64,000 bases of DNA from Athripsodes cinereus. Its lineage: Eukaryota > Arthropoda > Insecta > Trichoptera > Leptoceridae. The stretch spans positions 13,573,572-13,637,571 of the forward strand of contig OX388325.1 in assembly GCA_947579605.1 (NCBI GenBank). Direction: 5' to 3'. This document shows, one piece after another, positions 45,700-55,345 of the stretch; position 1 is the first letter of the stretch, and each line of letters opens with the position of its first letter. The position numbers and the translations under genes were made by a program. The notes beneath the pieces are model-generated. The model was not told the DNA's origin and did no database searches. It saw only the letters and a list, made by a program, of their open reading frames with translations.

Positions 45700-46228
45700 A
45701 TCTGAAACGATAAAATCCAGTAAAAACGATATCGTCTCAAGTTGACCACCTTTCAACTTTTTCGTTGGTGGAACGATACGCGCATGCGTAGATGTGTGCG
45801 GCATCCGTATCTATGATAAAAACTTTATAATGTTTCCCGTTCCGTGACAGTTATCCTTGTCGTCGGTTTGTGACGTTTGTTTAAAAGGTACCTTATAACC
45901 TCTACTATAACATTTTCAACTAATATAAACACTCCGCCATCTCCATCTCGACGTCTACCATTTTGAAAACAACGTCAAAATTAAAGCACATCTGACAGTT
46001 TGAATCTATGCCGATGGGCTGTGTAAACACGTTTCAAAATCAATGGACGACCGACGGATTTTGTTTATTATATGAGTATGCTAAATTCGCCTCGTGAGAA
46101 CTCCACATGAGTAAGGGGATAAAAAGTAAGGTTAAAACGGAACTTGAGTAACCCCCATATTACTCTGGGTAGCTTTGTTCAAAGCTTCGAAGTTATTCAC
46201 CGTCAGCGATTCTGCTAAATCTTCAGAA

Positions 46229-46310
46229 CGGCAGGGTTACTCTTGACATAATCTAAATACAATCTTAATCTTGTCTTGATCTTAATCATACGATGCGAGA
46301 AGGGACTATA
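46229..46310. mobile_element. FB-B left part, interrupted by TA-1
   Basis: GGCAGGGTTACTCTTGACAT, then TTGTCTTGATCTTAATCATA and CGATGCGAGAAGGGACTA match an FB-B arm. The continuation TAGTCAAAAATACG resumes at 48001 after the TA-1 element, matching GGACTATGGTCAAAAACACC in FB-B at 9571-9782 (complement). The right arm beyond about 48040 is not recognised. Confidence 0.7.
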
Positions 46311-48000
46311 CACTGAGAAAAATACTAACGAAATTTCACAACGAATCATTGGTACGTACTATCAAATTAGGACCAGAGATCGTAACAACGATTCATTGGT
46401 ACAGATCTATTGACTTCGCAACCAATTCATTGGTACATTTACCAACAACTTCTTCACAGTGACGTCATCAACTTGAAGTTCGCTGCAGAACGAATCGTTG
46501 GTAAGAATCAATTGAATTACTTGTCATACTTACGTATGTAGGTACCTATACATAACCTCAAAATTTAGCTGTCAAAAGTCCAATAATATTAATCGCGTTT
46601 AGTTGTAAAATGTGATCTATTTTTCTAATAACGGTATAATTATTTGAAACATACCAACAAAAATAATATTATTAGAATAATTATTCACACTTTACAAATA
46701 AACATTGTGATTAATATAAGTAGAAAAAGTAGGTAGGAAATTAAAATAAAAAAAATCTTTTAAGTAGTTACTTGCGTAAAATAATAGTTTATTAAAAATT
46801 ACAAAGGAAAAAAATAAAAATAAAGACAGTTAATAAAGACACACATTAAAACATACATAAAAATATATACCATATTATAGGAAACCAAATAAAACAGCCA
46901 TAGACATACTATACTTGTAGTGCAGTACATTTTTTTTTAATATTCCTGTTCCAACTCTTCCAACATAATACGCATTAATAACAATAATAATATTGTGCTG
47001 CCTCACTCCATATCGTTTAGATGATAGTGGTATCTTTGTCTCAGCTCTGTTACATCTTGTTCATTCAATATCAAAGTCGATTATATTTTCTGTGGGAAAA
47101 CATAAGGAATATAATTATTAAGTATAGGTCAATGCATCAAAACTTCAATAATTTAGAATTATTTTAATGTAGCATTATATCTGGGAATAACAATGCGGTG
47201 TAATATTGTGGTTTTATTAAGCACAAAATTATTTATACACTGATTTGTAGGTTAGGTTAGTTATGTAGTCTGATGTTTTTTGTGCAAAAGCACATTCATT
47301 GGCAATCATTTCATTAACATAACATTTCTTGAGTGGAAACTATGTATATAATTACGAGAATATATTAAGTAGAAATAAATAAATATTGCACATTAAATTA
47401 AAACAATATGACAAACAACAAATAAGTGATTGTACTTACTACTGAATAATTCTATTTTATCCTCAAATCCCCAGGACTTTAACAACTCAAAAAGATACAT
47501 AGCTTTGTTTCATTGACACAACACACTAACTTCACGGTCAGGAAAATAATAAATTCACACTTTCTCAATAACAAAAGATTAGAACTTGCAACGCAATATT
47601 TTCTTATGATCGAACACCTTTTGTTGTTTCATGTTTGTATAGGTACATACCGAAAAATGACAGAAAAAACGGAAACGAACTAACAACGTAAGTAAACGGA
47701 CGTGTCAACGCATTTTTTACTTTATTGTCTTATATGATAAGATCGCTTTTTAAATAGAGTACTACTCTTTAAATCCACTAGCGCCGTACGGATGTTTGGT
47801 TAACTAAAACGTTGGTAAAGGAGCCGAATAATTTCAAAATCTATTAGTAGGTACACACAAAAGATGTTGGTAAGCGCCGAGAAATTTACAGTTACGCAAA
47901 ATTGAATCATTGTTTGTGTCTTATTATATCAATAGTAAGGCGAGCAAAATAATTTATTGTTATAGATCAATTGAATTTGGAGATGTACCTTTTCTCAGTG
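46311..48000. mobile_element. TA-1: long TIR element at a TA target
   Basis: The element begins CACTGAGAAAAATACTAACG and ends TTTTCTCAGTG. TA stands on both sides (46309-46310 and 48001-48002), and the host FB-B sequence rejoins across it. An 11-bp TIR with a TA duplication suggests Tc1/mariner-type ends. The first ~150 bp match both arms of the foldback at 24013-24270. No transposase ORF. The middle carries a minus-strand gene-like unit (47003-47500) with a poly(A) signal near 46788. Confidence 0.75.
47003..47500 (-). pseudogene. Two-exon SAM-domain-like gene remnant inside TA-1
   Basis: Exon 1 (47500-47440) starts at ATG and reads MYLFELLKSWGF then EDKIELFS before donor GTAAGT (47439-47434). 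The intron ends TTTTCCCACAG at 47090. Exon 2 continues KNIIDFDI; then the frame shifts by one and LNEQDVTELRQRYHYHLND follows, to TGA at 47005-47003. The pattern LL.SWG ... F....ID ... L.E.D...L resembles the first helices of a SAM (sterile alpha motif) domain. A 5' leader without stops of note precedes it, and TTTATT (AATAAA on the minus strand) lies at 46788-46793. The frameshift makes it a probable pseudogene. Family call is by motif only; chance cannot be excluded. Confidence 0.45.
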
Positions 48001-48030
48001 TAGTCAAAAATACGTGCATGCCAATCCCGC

Positions 48031-48724
48031 GGTAGCTGAGAATAGTCGTACTCAACATTTACATGAGTAGGTATTATGGTTGTATTATGCATTTTATGTA
48101 TGTAAGGATTGTTTTGTATTATTTTGAAGCTGTAAAAGGCGAAAGCCGTTTATTGCTGAAATAAATAAATATCATCCCAAGAATCTACCAGATGTTTTCA
48201 TTTTTTTATTTCAATTTTCAATTTTAAGCCACCTATTGTAGTTGTAGTGTTTGTTTGTTTTATTTTTTTGAGAAAGATTACTGTTATCACCGTCTCAGAA
48301 CAGAGCAATCTAGTGGGACGGTGTAATTTCCCTGTCTTGCGTGAGTCAATTAGCGACGTACACGGTCAGGCGGGCCAGGTGTGGCTTGATATGGGATCCT
48401 ATTTTTACAAAACCTAAGATACCTAATTTATCCATTTTTTGGTCCCTGTGAGGGCTGCCCCTGGCTCGCTCATCTGAGATCCCTATAGGGAGCCCATGAT
48501 GAGTTTGATAAGAAGAAAGACTGATAAGACCATATTACATGTGATGTCCATAATGATTTATAATAATATTGTGAAAATTGTCAAATTTTGTAAGAAGGGA
48601 AATAGGTAAAAGCTTTTCATTTCATTTCATATTGGTGTATTGTTGCGATGTTTGAGTACCTTTGAGCCATGGCTTACCCTTACGATCTAATAGCGAGCAT
48701 CTTCTGGTGAAACCAGCTCATAGC
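48031..48724. other. No gene; LINE-type tail at about 48131-48170
   Basis: TGTAAAAGGCGAAAGCCGTT then TATTGCTGAAATAAATAAAT is a common LINE tail. From about 48255 to 48500 the GC content is slightly higher (GTGGGACGGTGTAATTTCCC) but no frame is convincing. Confidence 0.45.
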
Positions 48725-49090
48725 TCAAACTTTTTTACAAACTCTTTTTCTGTTCATGGTGCTCCTGTTGAAATGATTTGCCTTCCAGAATAAGGTTGCT
48801 CCCCACTCTTCACGCTTTCAAGCGGGCGGTCAAGGACCACTTTATCTATCACACAAAATATGGCATCTGTATCCTAGTCCCTAGTCTTCTCCTTTTTTAC
48901 CTCCTCTTTCCTTCCTTTAAGATTTTCTTTATGTGAAAATTACATGAAATTGGGTTAGTTGGAAGAAATCGTGCATCTACGATAAACTCGCCCTCTGTAT
49001 ATTGATTGTATGATTGTATTTGTTTTAAATGTATTTTTGTGTAAATTTGCTTGTAATCAATGTACATTTAATAATAAATAAATAAATATT
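48725..49090 (+). pseudogene. HP-LINE C-terminal remnant and hairpin 3' tail
   Basis: The region encodes decayed FTNSFSVHGAPV-like text and, in another frame, a SRFKRAVKDHFI segment, resembling the helix at the C-terminus of CR1/Jockey-type proteins (SF..R.V..H). The 3' UTR has GGGTTAGTTGGAAGAAATCG, the loop ATCTACGATAAACTCGCC, TGTAAATTTGCTTGTAATCA and ATAATAAATAAATAAAT. A sister copy is at 7150-7600. Confidence 0.6.
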
Positions 49091-50025
49091 TATGATTATT
49101 TATCGAATGTTTCGTGATTAACACTGTAGTTCCGAAAACGTTATTTATTTGGTGCGGACTCATGCCCGCAGTTAGGTAGATTCTTGTGACTTTTATCTTT
49201 TAAATACTGTTTTATAAATGAAATTAATAAGTAAAATATATAAATAAAATTTATTTATAATATAGCTAAATAAAGTTATTTAAGTGGGAAATACAAAGTG
49301 TCTTTTCATTTTTTATTTATTTATTTATTCAGATATTTATTCAGATATTCACGGCCGAAGCCTTTTACATGTAAAAAAATTGGTATACATAGAATACATG
49401 CATACAAAAAGTATTTTTCTTTTAAAAAAACACATACAATTAATTAGAGACAAAACAAGAGTACAATTAAATAATAGAACAACGTTGACTCAATTTAAAA
49501 AAAAAATAAAAAAGAAATCTGGTCAAGAAATTAATTTCAAAAAAAATAATTTTAAAATTGAAATGATATAAATATTAAATGTCAAACAGACATTAAGACA
49601 CTGACACCGCAAATTAAGGTCAAATAATTGTATATATATACAGCAGATTATAAATACTATTTTATAAATAAGATTTCAAATACATGGACTCATCCCACCA
49701 AAAATGATAAATATTACAGAAAAAAAACAAGTAAACTCTAAACCTCGACTACCCGTTGTCAGTTTGTGCACATAAAAATTTGATGTCAGATCTGTATTTG
49801 AGGAAACTGTCAGCGAAAATATCTGTGTTCTCACCAACCAGATTACCAAGTCTATGAAGTCTGTTTATTGGAGTATGGTACGTATAGTTGTTTCTAGTAT
49901 AAGACTCGTGAAAAATTACAGATTGTCTGGTATTTCTAAAAGGGACATTAAATTGGATCAGTTCAATCAGTTCAAAAGAATGGATTGCACCATTTTTTTT
50001 TTTTTTTTTAACAAACATAGACAAT
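49091..50025. other. No gene; dispersed LINE-tail repeat (inverse) at 49308-49420
   Basis: ATTTATTTATTTATTCAGAT, CGGCCGAAGCCTTTTACATG is an inverse LINE tail like 25050. The rest is AT-rich, with a T run at 49992-50009. Confidence 0.45.
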
Positions 50026-50243
50026 TCACACAGATCGAGCTAGTCCCAAACTAAGATGAATCTTGTATTATGGGTACTAATGCGACGACACACACATACA
50101 ATGAACTACACACATATACATGTAACACTCAGACCCACGACAATTTGAAAAAGGTCATTCTTCACTTTGCCCTGGCCGGGAATCGAACCCGGGACCTCGT
50201 GACTCAAAGGCAAGAGCATTACCTCCGCGCCACACCGGCCGAC
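50026..50243 (-). repeat. SINE-2 copy (tRNA-derived), best preserved
   Basis: The minus strand begins GTCGGCCGGTGTGGCGCGGA (A box TGGCGCGGAGG) and has GGGTTCGATTCCCGGCCAGG (B box). The body follows with AGTGAAGAATGACCTTTTTC, and the 3' end is ATCTTAGTTTGGGACTAGCT. The boxes look functional. Confidence 0.85.
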
Positions 50244-50246
50244 TAT

Positions 50247-50529
50247 TTAGATTTATTTAGAATCTAATTTTTATTAAACTTTTAATTTAATAATTTTCAT
50301 GAAATATGTATATGTTCTTATTATCTTCTAGGTGTTTTTCTATATGTAAAGGCATGAGCCAAGTCTCTGCCCGACTGTACGCAGTAGCTTACGCTTATTT
50401 TTTTTTTTAATTTATACCTACTGTGTTGATTGTTAGAACATGTAAGCACACCTTTATATTTAGTGCCATAGAATCTTGTTTATGGTAATCATTGTCTATA
50501 AAAACCTTTGTAACCTGTACAACTCTCTC
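50247..50529. other. Unassigned; piece shared with the 58-kb tandem repeat
   Basis: GAGCCAAGTCTCTGCCCGAC, TGTACGCAGTA at 50357-50388 is also found twice in 58244-58784. Confidence 0.5.
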
Positions 50530-51218
50530 CAGTGTGACCAGATTTGGTAGTTTCCTACTTTTTTGGTAGTTTTTGAGGCATTTGCAAATATGTTTTTATT
50601 TCTTTGGTAGTTTTTAGTAGTTTTTGGTAGTTTTTGTATTTAGTCAGTAATTGGTAGATAAATTATCGGGTACTTGGGAAAAGTACCCGATACTTACTGA
50701 TTCGAAAATAATTGTCGGTACAAATACCGGGTACATTTTGGAAAAAGGTACTGCGTGAAAATATTGTTGAAGAAAACCGAGGAGTTTTTGAAATATTTCA
50801 AATTCCTATACCATTTTGAAAATTCGGCTACGGGGGGGGTAGAAATTCAAGCGAGTAACTTTTTTCAGCAGTCGGTATAAAAATACCCGAAAAGTAAACA
50901 ACAGTCGGTACAAATACCGGGTACATTTTAGAAAAAGGTACTGCGAGAAAATATTGTTGAAGAAAACCGAGGAGTTTTTGAAATACTTAAAATTCTTTTA
51001 CCATTTTGAAAATTCGGCGACGGAGGGGTAGAAATTTAAGCGAGTAACTTTTTTCAAATAGTTGGTACAAATACCCGGTAAAAAGGTACTGTGATAAAAT
51101 ATTGTAAAATATTCTTAAAATACTTCAAATTCCTATACCATTTTAAGAATTTAGTAGTTTTTGGTAGTTTTTGATTTCCCCATTTAGTAGTTTTTGAAAA
51201 TAAAATCTGGTCGCACTG
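50530..51218. mobile_element. hAT-4 MITE with internal tandem module
   Basis: Ends CAGTGTGACCAGATTTGGTA and CAGTGCGACCAGATTTTATT (complement of the right end) are flanked by ACTCTCTC at 50522-50529 and 51219-51226, a perfect 8-bp hAT duplication. Subterminal regions repeat TTTGGTAGTTTTTGG. The interior has 2.5 tandem copies of a module of about 157-190 bp (starting GTCGGTACAAATACCGGGTA at 50714 and 50904, and a partial copy at 51061) containing GAAGAAAACCGAGGAGTTTT. No ORF. Confidence 0.92.
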
Positions 51219-51226
51219 ACTCTCTC

Positions 51227-52071
51227 TGTCATTTCTCACTTGGTTCTGTGAAATAAACTTGTTCTCTTCGGCTCTGTGTGTTTTTAATAAAATCCCGGAT
51301 CACATTTCCCAGGATAAAAGCTGGCCTAGTCAACACAACAATCAAAATTTGTACAGCAAAGTGATGAAAATTAACAGAATTTGTCCAACAAAAATTAAAA
51401 TAAAGATATCATATTATGTTTTTATTGGATGCAGACAGCCCATTTGTCTGCAATACTCTAAACTTTTTGTCAATAAATTACGTGAATTAGTAATTTGTCA
51501 GAATTTTTTTTTCGAGTTTAGTAATTATTTTTATATATTATTTTATACCTTATATTTTTTACCTACCTATTATAATTTTAGAAAAAAAGGAATATTTTGT
51601 TTTTGATTGGATTTTAGATCATAGTTTTTGAATAAATTATGGCTTTGTCAAAAATAGGCTAAAAATTAGCTAAGTACTATAATACCTATTTTTTTTTAAA
51701 TATCCAATAATAAATATTTATGTTTTACACCCATATTTTATTATTATGAGACAATAATTTTATATGGCTTCAGTTTTTAAGCGATATTATAAGTGCTCAT
51801 TATAAAATATGGATTTAAACATAGCGGTCTGTCAGGCCTCACGTCCAAGGTAGTGTAAAAATTAAATCACGTCCACGGTTAAAGGTTTAACAAGAAAAAT
51901 GTGCTGTGCAATTTCAGGATATTTTATACAACTCCTAGTTTCTAGTATAATAAAACTATAAAAAAGAATCAATCTCGCAACTGCATATCATCACATTCTT
52001 TTTTTATGTAAACTGCTTTGTTGATTTTGTTATGTTTATGATGATGTGCAAGAAGAATAAAATAAATAAGG
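51227..52071. other. No gene seen
   Basis: AT-rich. The 115-codon ORF at 51259-51606 has no recognisable domain. Nothing else stands out. Confidence 0.4.
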
Positions 52072-52290
52072 GATGTGAGGAAGCGCGGGCGTCCGAGAAC
52101 TACATGACTCGATCATGAAGATCAAATTTTCAAGGACGGCCGTGTTTCGAGTAAGAGAAATCGACGCGCGTGCGTGAGAAATTGGTTAACTGTAGCAGAA
52201 GCTAAAGAAGTATATAAGGACAGATCCATATGGCGTTCCGTTCTCTCTGCCTACCCGACTTGGGATACGGCGTGAGGGAATAGATAGCTA
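52072..52290 (+). pseudogene. RTE-R LINE C-terminus and 3' UTR
   Basis: GATGTGAGGAAGCGCGGGCG and AAGGACGGCCGTGTTTCGAG encode DVRKRGRPR-like and KDGRV.SKRNRRAC residues. RNWLTVAEAKEVYKDRSIWR is readable in frame near 52175-52235. The conserved CCGTTCTCTCTGCCTACCCG, ACGGCGTGAGGGAATAG tail follows. The 5' side is truncated and the frame around AACTACATGACTCG is damaged. Confidence 0.75.
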
Positions 52291-52434
52291 GATAGATAGA
52301 GAAAGATATAATTGATTTCGTTATTTTTCCATTTATTACACTTTTTATTACCACCAAAATAAAAGAAAAAGCTTATAGCTGCGTATTCCTGTGTTACGAA
52401 CGATGATGTGTAGCGATATTTAAAATAATAACTA

Positions 52435-52866
52435 GACAACTTATTTATGATGCGCCGTTTTGTGGAAAAACCACCGCAAGGGCCCATTTAAGAATCATAA
52501 CACCTCCCGAACAATAGGGTCTTTAACCTCGTCTTGAACACATCCACACTCTCCAGAGTTCGCATCTCAAAGGGAATTTTGTTCCACAGCAACGGACCAG
52601 CCACACAGAAGGCACGGTCAATATAGTTGGCCAGACCCCCCCTACGCAGTACCACAAGTCTATTGACAGAGTCTGCGTTTGCAGACCTTAGTGATTTTCG
52701 CCTGTCCGTTGCCTCCTCAGAAACGCAGAACTCCGAGATGTACACCGGTGCCATGCCATTTAGTGCCTCGAACACAGTCAATATGATTTTAAACTCTACT
52801 CTTTCTCTAACTTTGAGCCAGTGAAGATCTTTCAGAAGAGGAGTTATGTGACAGGTTTTGTTTTGT
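52435..52866 (-). pseudogene. L2/CR1-like LINE C-terminus, longer copy
   Basis: The minus strand is open from about 52860 to the stop at 52488: HITPLLKDLHWLKVRERVEF, KIILTVFEALNGMAPVYISE, then ATDRRKSLRSANADSVNRLV, VLRRGGLANYIDRAFCVAGP, LLWNKIPFEMRTLESVDVFK and TRLKTLLFGRCYDS. LHWL.V..R..FKI...F.ALNG.AP.Y, then AF...GP.LWN.IP, is the classic segment after the RT in L2/CR1/Rex-type LINEs. The 3' UTR is GGGCCCTTGCGGTGG with CGGCGCATCATAAATAAG. No stop within about 124 codons, so a fairly young but 5' truncated copy. A sister copy is at 5872-6096. Confidence 0.85.
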
Positions 52867-53155
52867 TAATATAAAATTCCTTCTCTATTTTGCATAAAAC
52901 AACATTTTTTGTTTTAAGTATGCTGGTAACTTTTTTTCTTCATTTAGATACATAGATAGAAATATCATTCAAGTGGGAAAAGACCTCAAAAGATTATTAT
53001 ATTAGAGGTACTTAGTAAAATTAAGACATTTATTTCTGTATCTACATTTATTTATATATGTAGGTACTTTTTTTATGTAGATAACTATTAATTTTAAATT
53101 CATAAAAAATCTTATCCATTAGTTTTTCAAAATTGAAATTTCAGAACCCCAGATG
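52867..53155. other. No gene seen
   Basis: AT-rich. Nothing recognised. Confidence 0.4.
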
Positions 53156-53640
53156 TTTTTTTTTTTTTACGCGGCGGCAGAATTGCCATCCACACTTCTC
53201 AGCATTATACAACCAGATAAGTCTCCATATGATCAGTCATGATCACACAAAAACTTAACAGTCTAATGCCGGGAAAAATTCACCTATCCAGATATACAGG
53301 ATATCAAAGGATTAGGCTCAGAACGCGGGTTCAAAATACCAGCATTGTGCCTGAAATATCTGTGTTCAGAAACTTTTTTACAATATTACAAGTGTTTATT
53401 ATGATAGATTTTTGAATTTTAATGTACAAATTAACCGGTAAATCTAATTTTTGTAAATTATTTATTAAAGATTTCGGAGTTACCCCTGTAGCTGACATGA
53501 CTAAAGGTATTATATAAACGGACCTAGAATGCCAAATATTTTTAATTTTTCCTGCTAGTTCTGTATATTTACGTATTTTTTCTGCGACGGTTGTTTGTAT
53601 ATTATGTGTATTTGTTACATAATTCTCCATATTGCTTATT
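53156..53640 (-). pseudogene. LINE C-terminus with poly(A) tail
   Basis: The minus strand from 53630 reads AEKIRKYTELAGKIKNIWHS, RSVYIIPLVMSATGVTPKSL and INNLQKLDLP, ending DISGTMLVF. The pattern EKI.KY..L...IK..W......IP.V..A.G..PK.L...L..L matches the C-terminal segment of a widespread group of non-LTR retrotransposon proteins. It has a 3' UTR of about 160 bp with CATTAGACTGTTAAGTTTTT and a poly(A) of 13 (T run 53156-53168). The frame is open for 99 codons, then the copy is truncated. No target duplication found. Clade not assigned. Confidence 0.75.
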
Positions 53641-53779
53641 TTATTAAAATTAAAAATGTATAGCGTAAATATTTTTTTCTTTTATACATACATATATAGA
53701 TTATAGGTATTTTAAATTTCATTTTGACCTATTTGTAAATAATCTATGTGCCTGGGCAAAAATATTAAATGTGTACCAG

Positions 53780-55269
53780 GAGTGTGTTAAATTCAAACAC
53801 GCATCTCTCCACTTTTACCTTATGTGGGAAATTGAATAAAACTGTTTTATCCACTTTCTGTTCCAGTGTAACGGAGTTTATAATTTTTCTTAAATTCTTT
53901 TGCACTATTTGAATACTTATCCGTAATTAAAAATTAATTTATGCTTCATTAAAAATTAATAAAAATAAATAAAAATTGAAGAGATACAACATTGAATCTG
54001 ACAGATGGAGAGATGTGCGTTTGTTTCTGAGAAAGTTGGAGAGATGTGTGTTTGTTTCTTACCATGATTAATTATTTATGTCACAAAACTACTGGGTGAT
54101 TAAAATGAAACTATTTTTTATAACATTTTATTTCAATAAAATATAAAATCTTAAATTATTATTATATTGCGAAATTAATGCTGACTTTCACCAAAAATAG
54201 ATAAACACCTCTTTAAATAGGGAATGCCAAGAGATAGGCATTATAAAATAATTACGTTTCACCAGTTATTTTGTTCGCACATCTAGCTAGGAATCTCCTG
54301 TTTAAGGTAAATTTCGATATTTAAAATTTCAACAATGATTAAAATATGTAATTTTTAGTATGAAACTGTTAAATATTCAAAATATCTACATACATTACCT
54401 TTAGCCAAATGTCAGAAATAGAAATAGATGAAACAAGTTAATTAAAGAGATGTAAGATTGACGTAATTAAAAATATTTCGGATTTGTCATTCACTGTCCA
54501 TTTTTATTTATTTTATTTATTTATTCATTCTTTACTGTACATTGATTAAAAACAATTACATAAAAGGTATACATTCAAATTTATCAATTTTTAATCATAA
54601 ATACAATTAAATAAAAATAAATAGGATAAATTTAGTTCAAGTCACTAAATACAGAATTGATCAGTAAAATTAATTATCAATTTACAAATATACTAAAATA
54701 CTTAATATATTTTAAATCTCATCACTTTGAAAAATCTTAAAAAAAAATTATTAACTTAAAACTGTGTTATTTAAATCAACAAAACGTTTTTTTTAGTCAC
54801 ACTGTCGTGTCAATGCAATGTATGAAAACTTCAAACTTTCCTAATTTATTTTTCCGTGTTTCTTTTCCACTTATTTTTATTCATGGACCTCCTTCAGGGT
54901 TTCTCCGATATTACAGGATTAATGAATTCGTCCATTTTACTTTAAAATCAATTAAAAACAATAATTTGTGTTGACAAAATCTCATACAACTGACCGCTCT
55001 GACATAAGATCCGCCATTGCTATTTTTATTGAAATGCTGCGGTTTGATTGGCCAATTGGGAGAGATGTGAATTTGATTTTGAGCTAACTTGGAGAGATTG
55101 CGTTTTTGTATTTGACATAAGTTTTTAAAGAAGTTTTCTGTAGAATTCTGCATACATTGGTTTCTTACAGACTTATCAAATTTATAAAGAAAAAAATAAC
55201 GAACAATTTGGTATTAATATCTCAAAAACCGACATTTTGGAGAGATGCATCTTTGAATTTGACACACTC
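53780..55269. mobile_element. SM2: TIR element with repeated GGAGAGATG motif
   Basis: A 1,490-bp element has inverted ends: GAGTGTGTTAAATTCAAACA on the left and GAGTGTGTCAAATTCAAAGA (complement of the right). The subterminal motif GGAGAGATG(T/C)G plus T/G-rich text is inverse at 53802, then direct at 54007, 54038, 55059, 55091 (GGAGAGATT) and 55239. The copies at 54007/54038 and 55059/55091 form pairs 31-32 bp apart. An inverse LINE-type tail (TTTATTCATTCTTTACTGTA) lies inside at about 54510-54590. No transposase ORF. Superfamily unknown. Confidence 0.7.
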
Positions 55270-55345
55270 AATATATGAATTTAGTTTTTTTTTTGTTGAC
55301 TACCACTGACGCACCATTCAAAACAATATATTGATTATGAAGGGT

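Larger units (their letters stand above)
42269..46107. mobile_element. PH-A copy 4, split by a full-length RTE LINE
   Basis: Left part 42269-42361 (GAGGCGAATATCGTCAGAAA, CATTTGAACCTTGTGAAC) and right part 45700-46107 (GATATCGTCTCAAGTTGACC, ending GAGAACTCCACA) are the two halves of a PH-A element, interrupted by 42362-45699. The left flank is TAA (42266-42268) and the right flank TGA (46108-46110). Joined, the halves give about 490 bp, close to copy 1 (539 bp). Confidence 0.85.

Noticed and set aside
45457..45804. Two overlapping minus-strand ORFs at the LINE 3' end
   Set aside because: Shadow frames crossing from the LINE into the MITE.
47003..47100. Independent small gene in the second exon frame alone
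   Set aside because: It lacks its own start and only makes sense with the upstream exon and splice signals.
50714..51100. Tandem repeats considered as a CRISPR-like or satellite array
   Set aside because: Only 2.5 units inside the borders of a hAT MITE with a perfect 8-bp duplication; no unique spacers.
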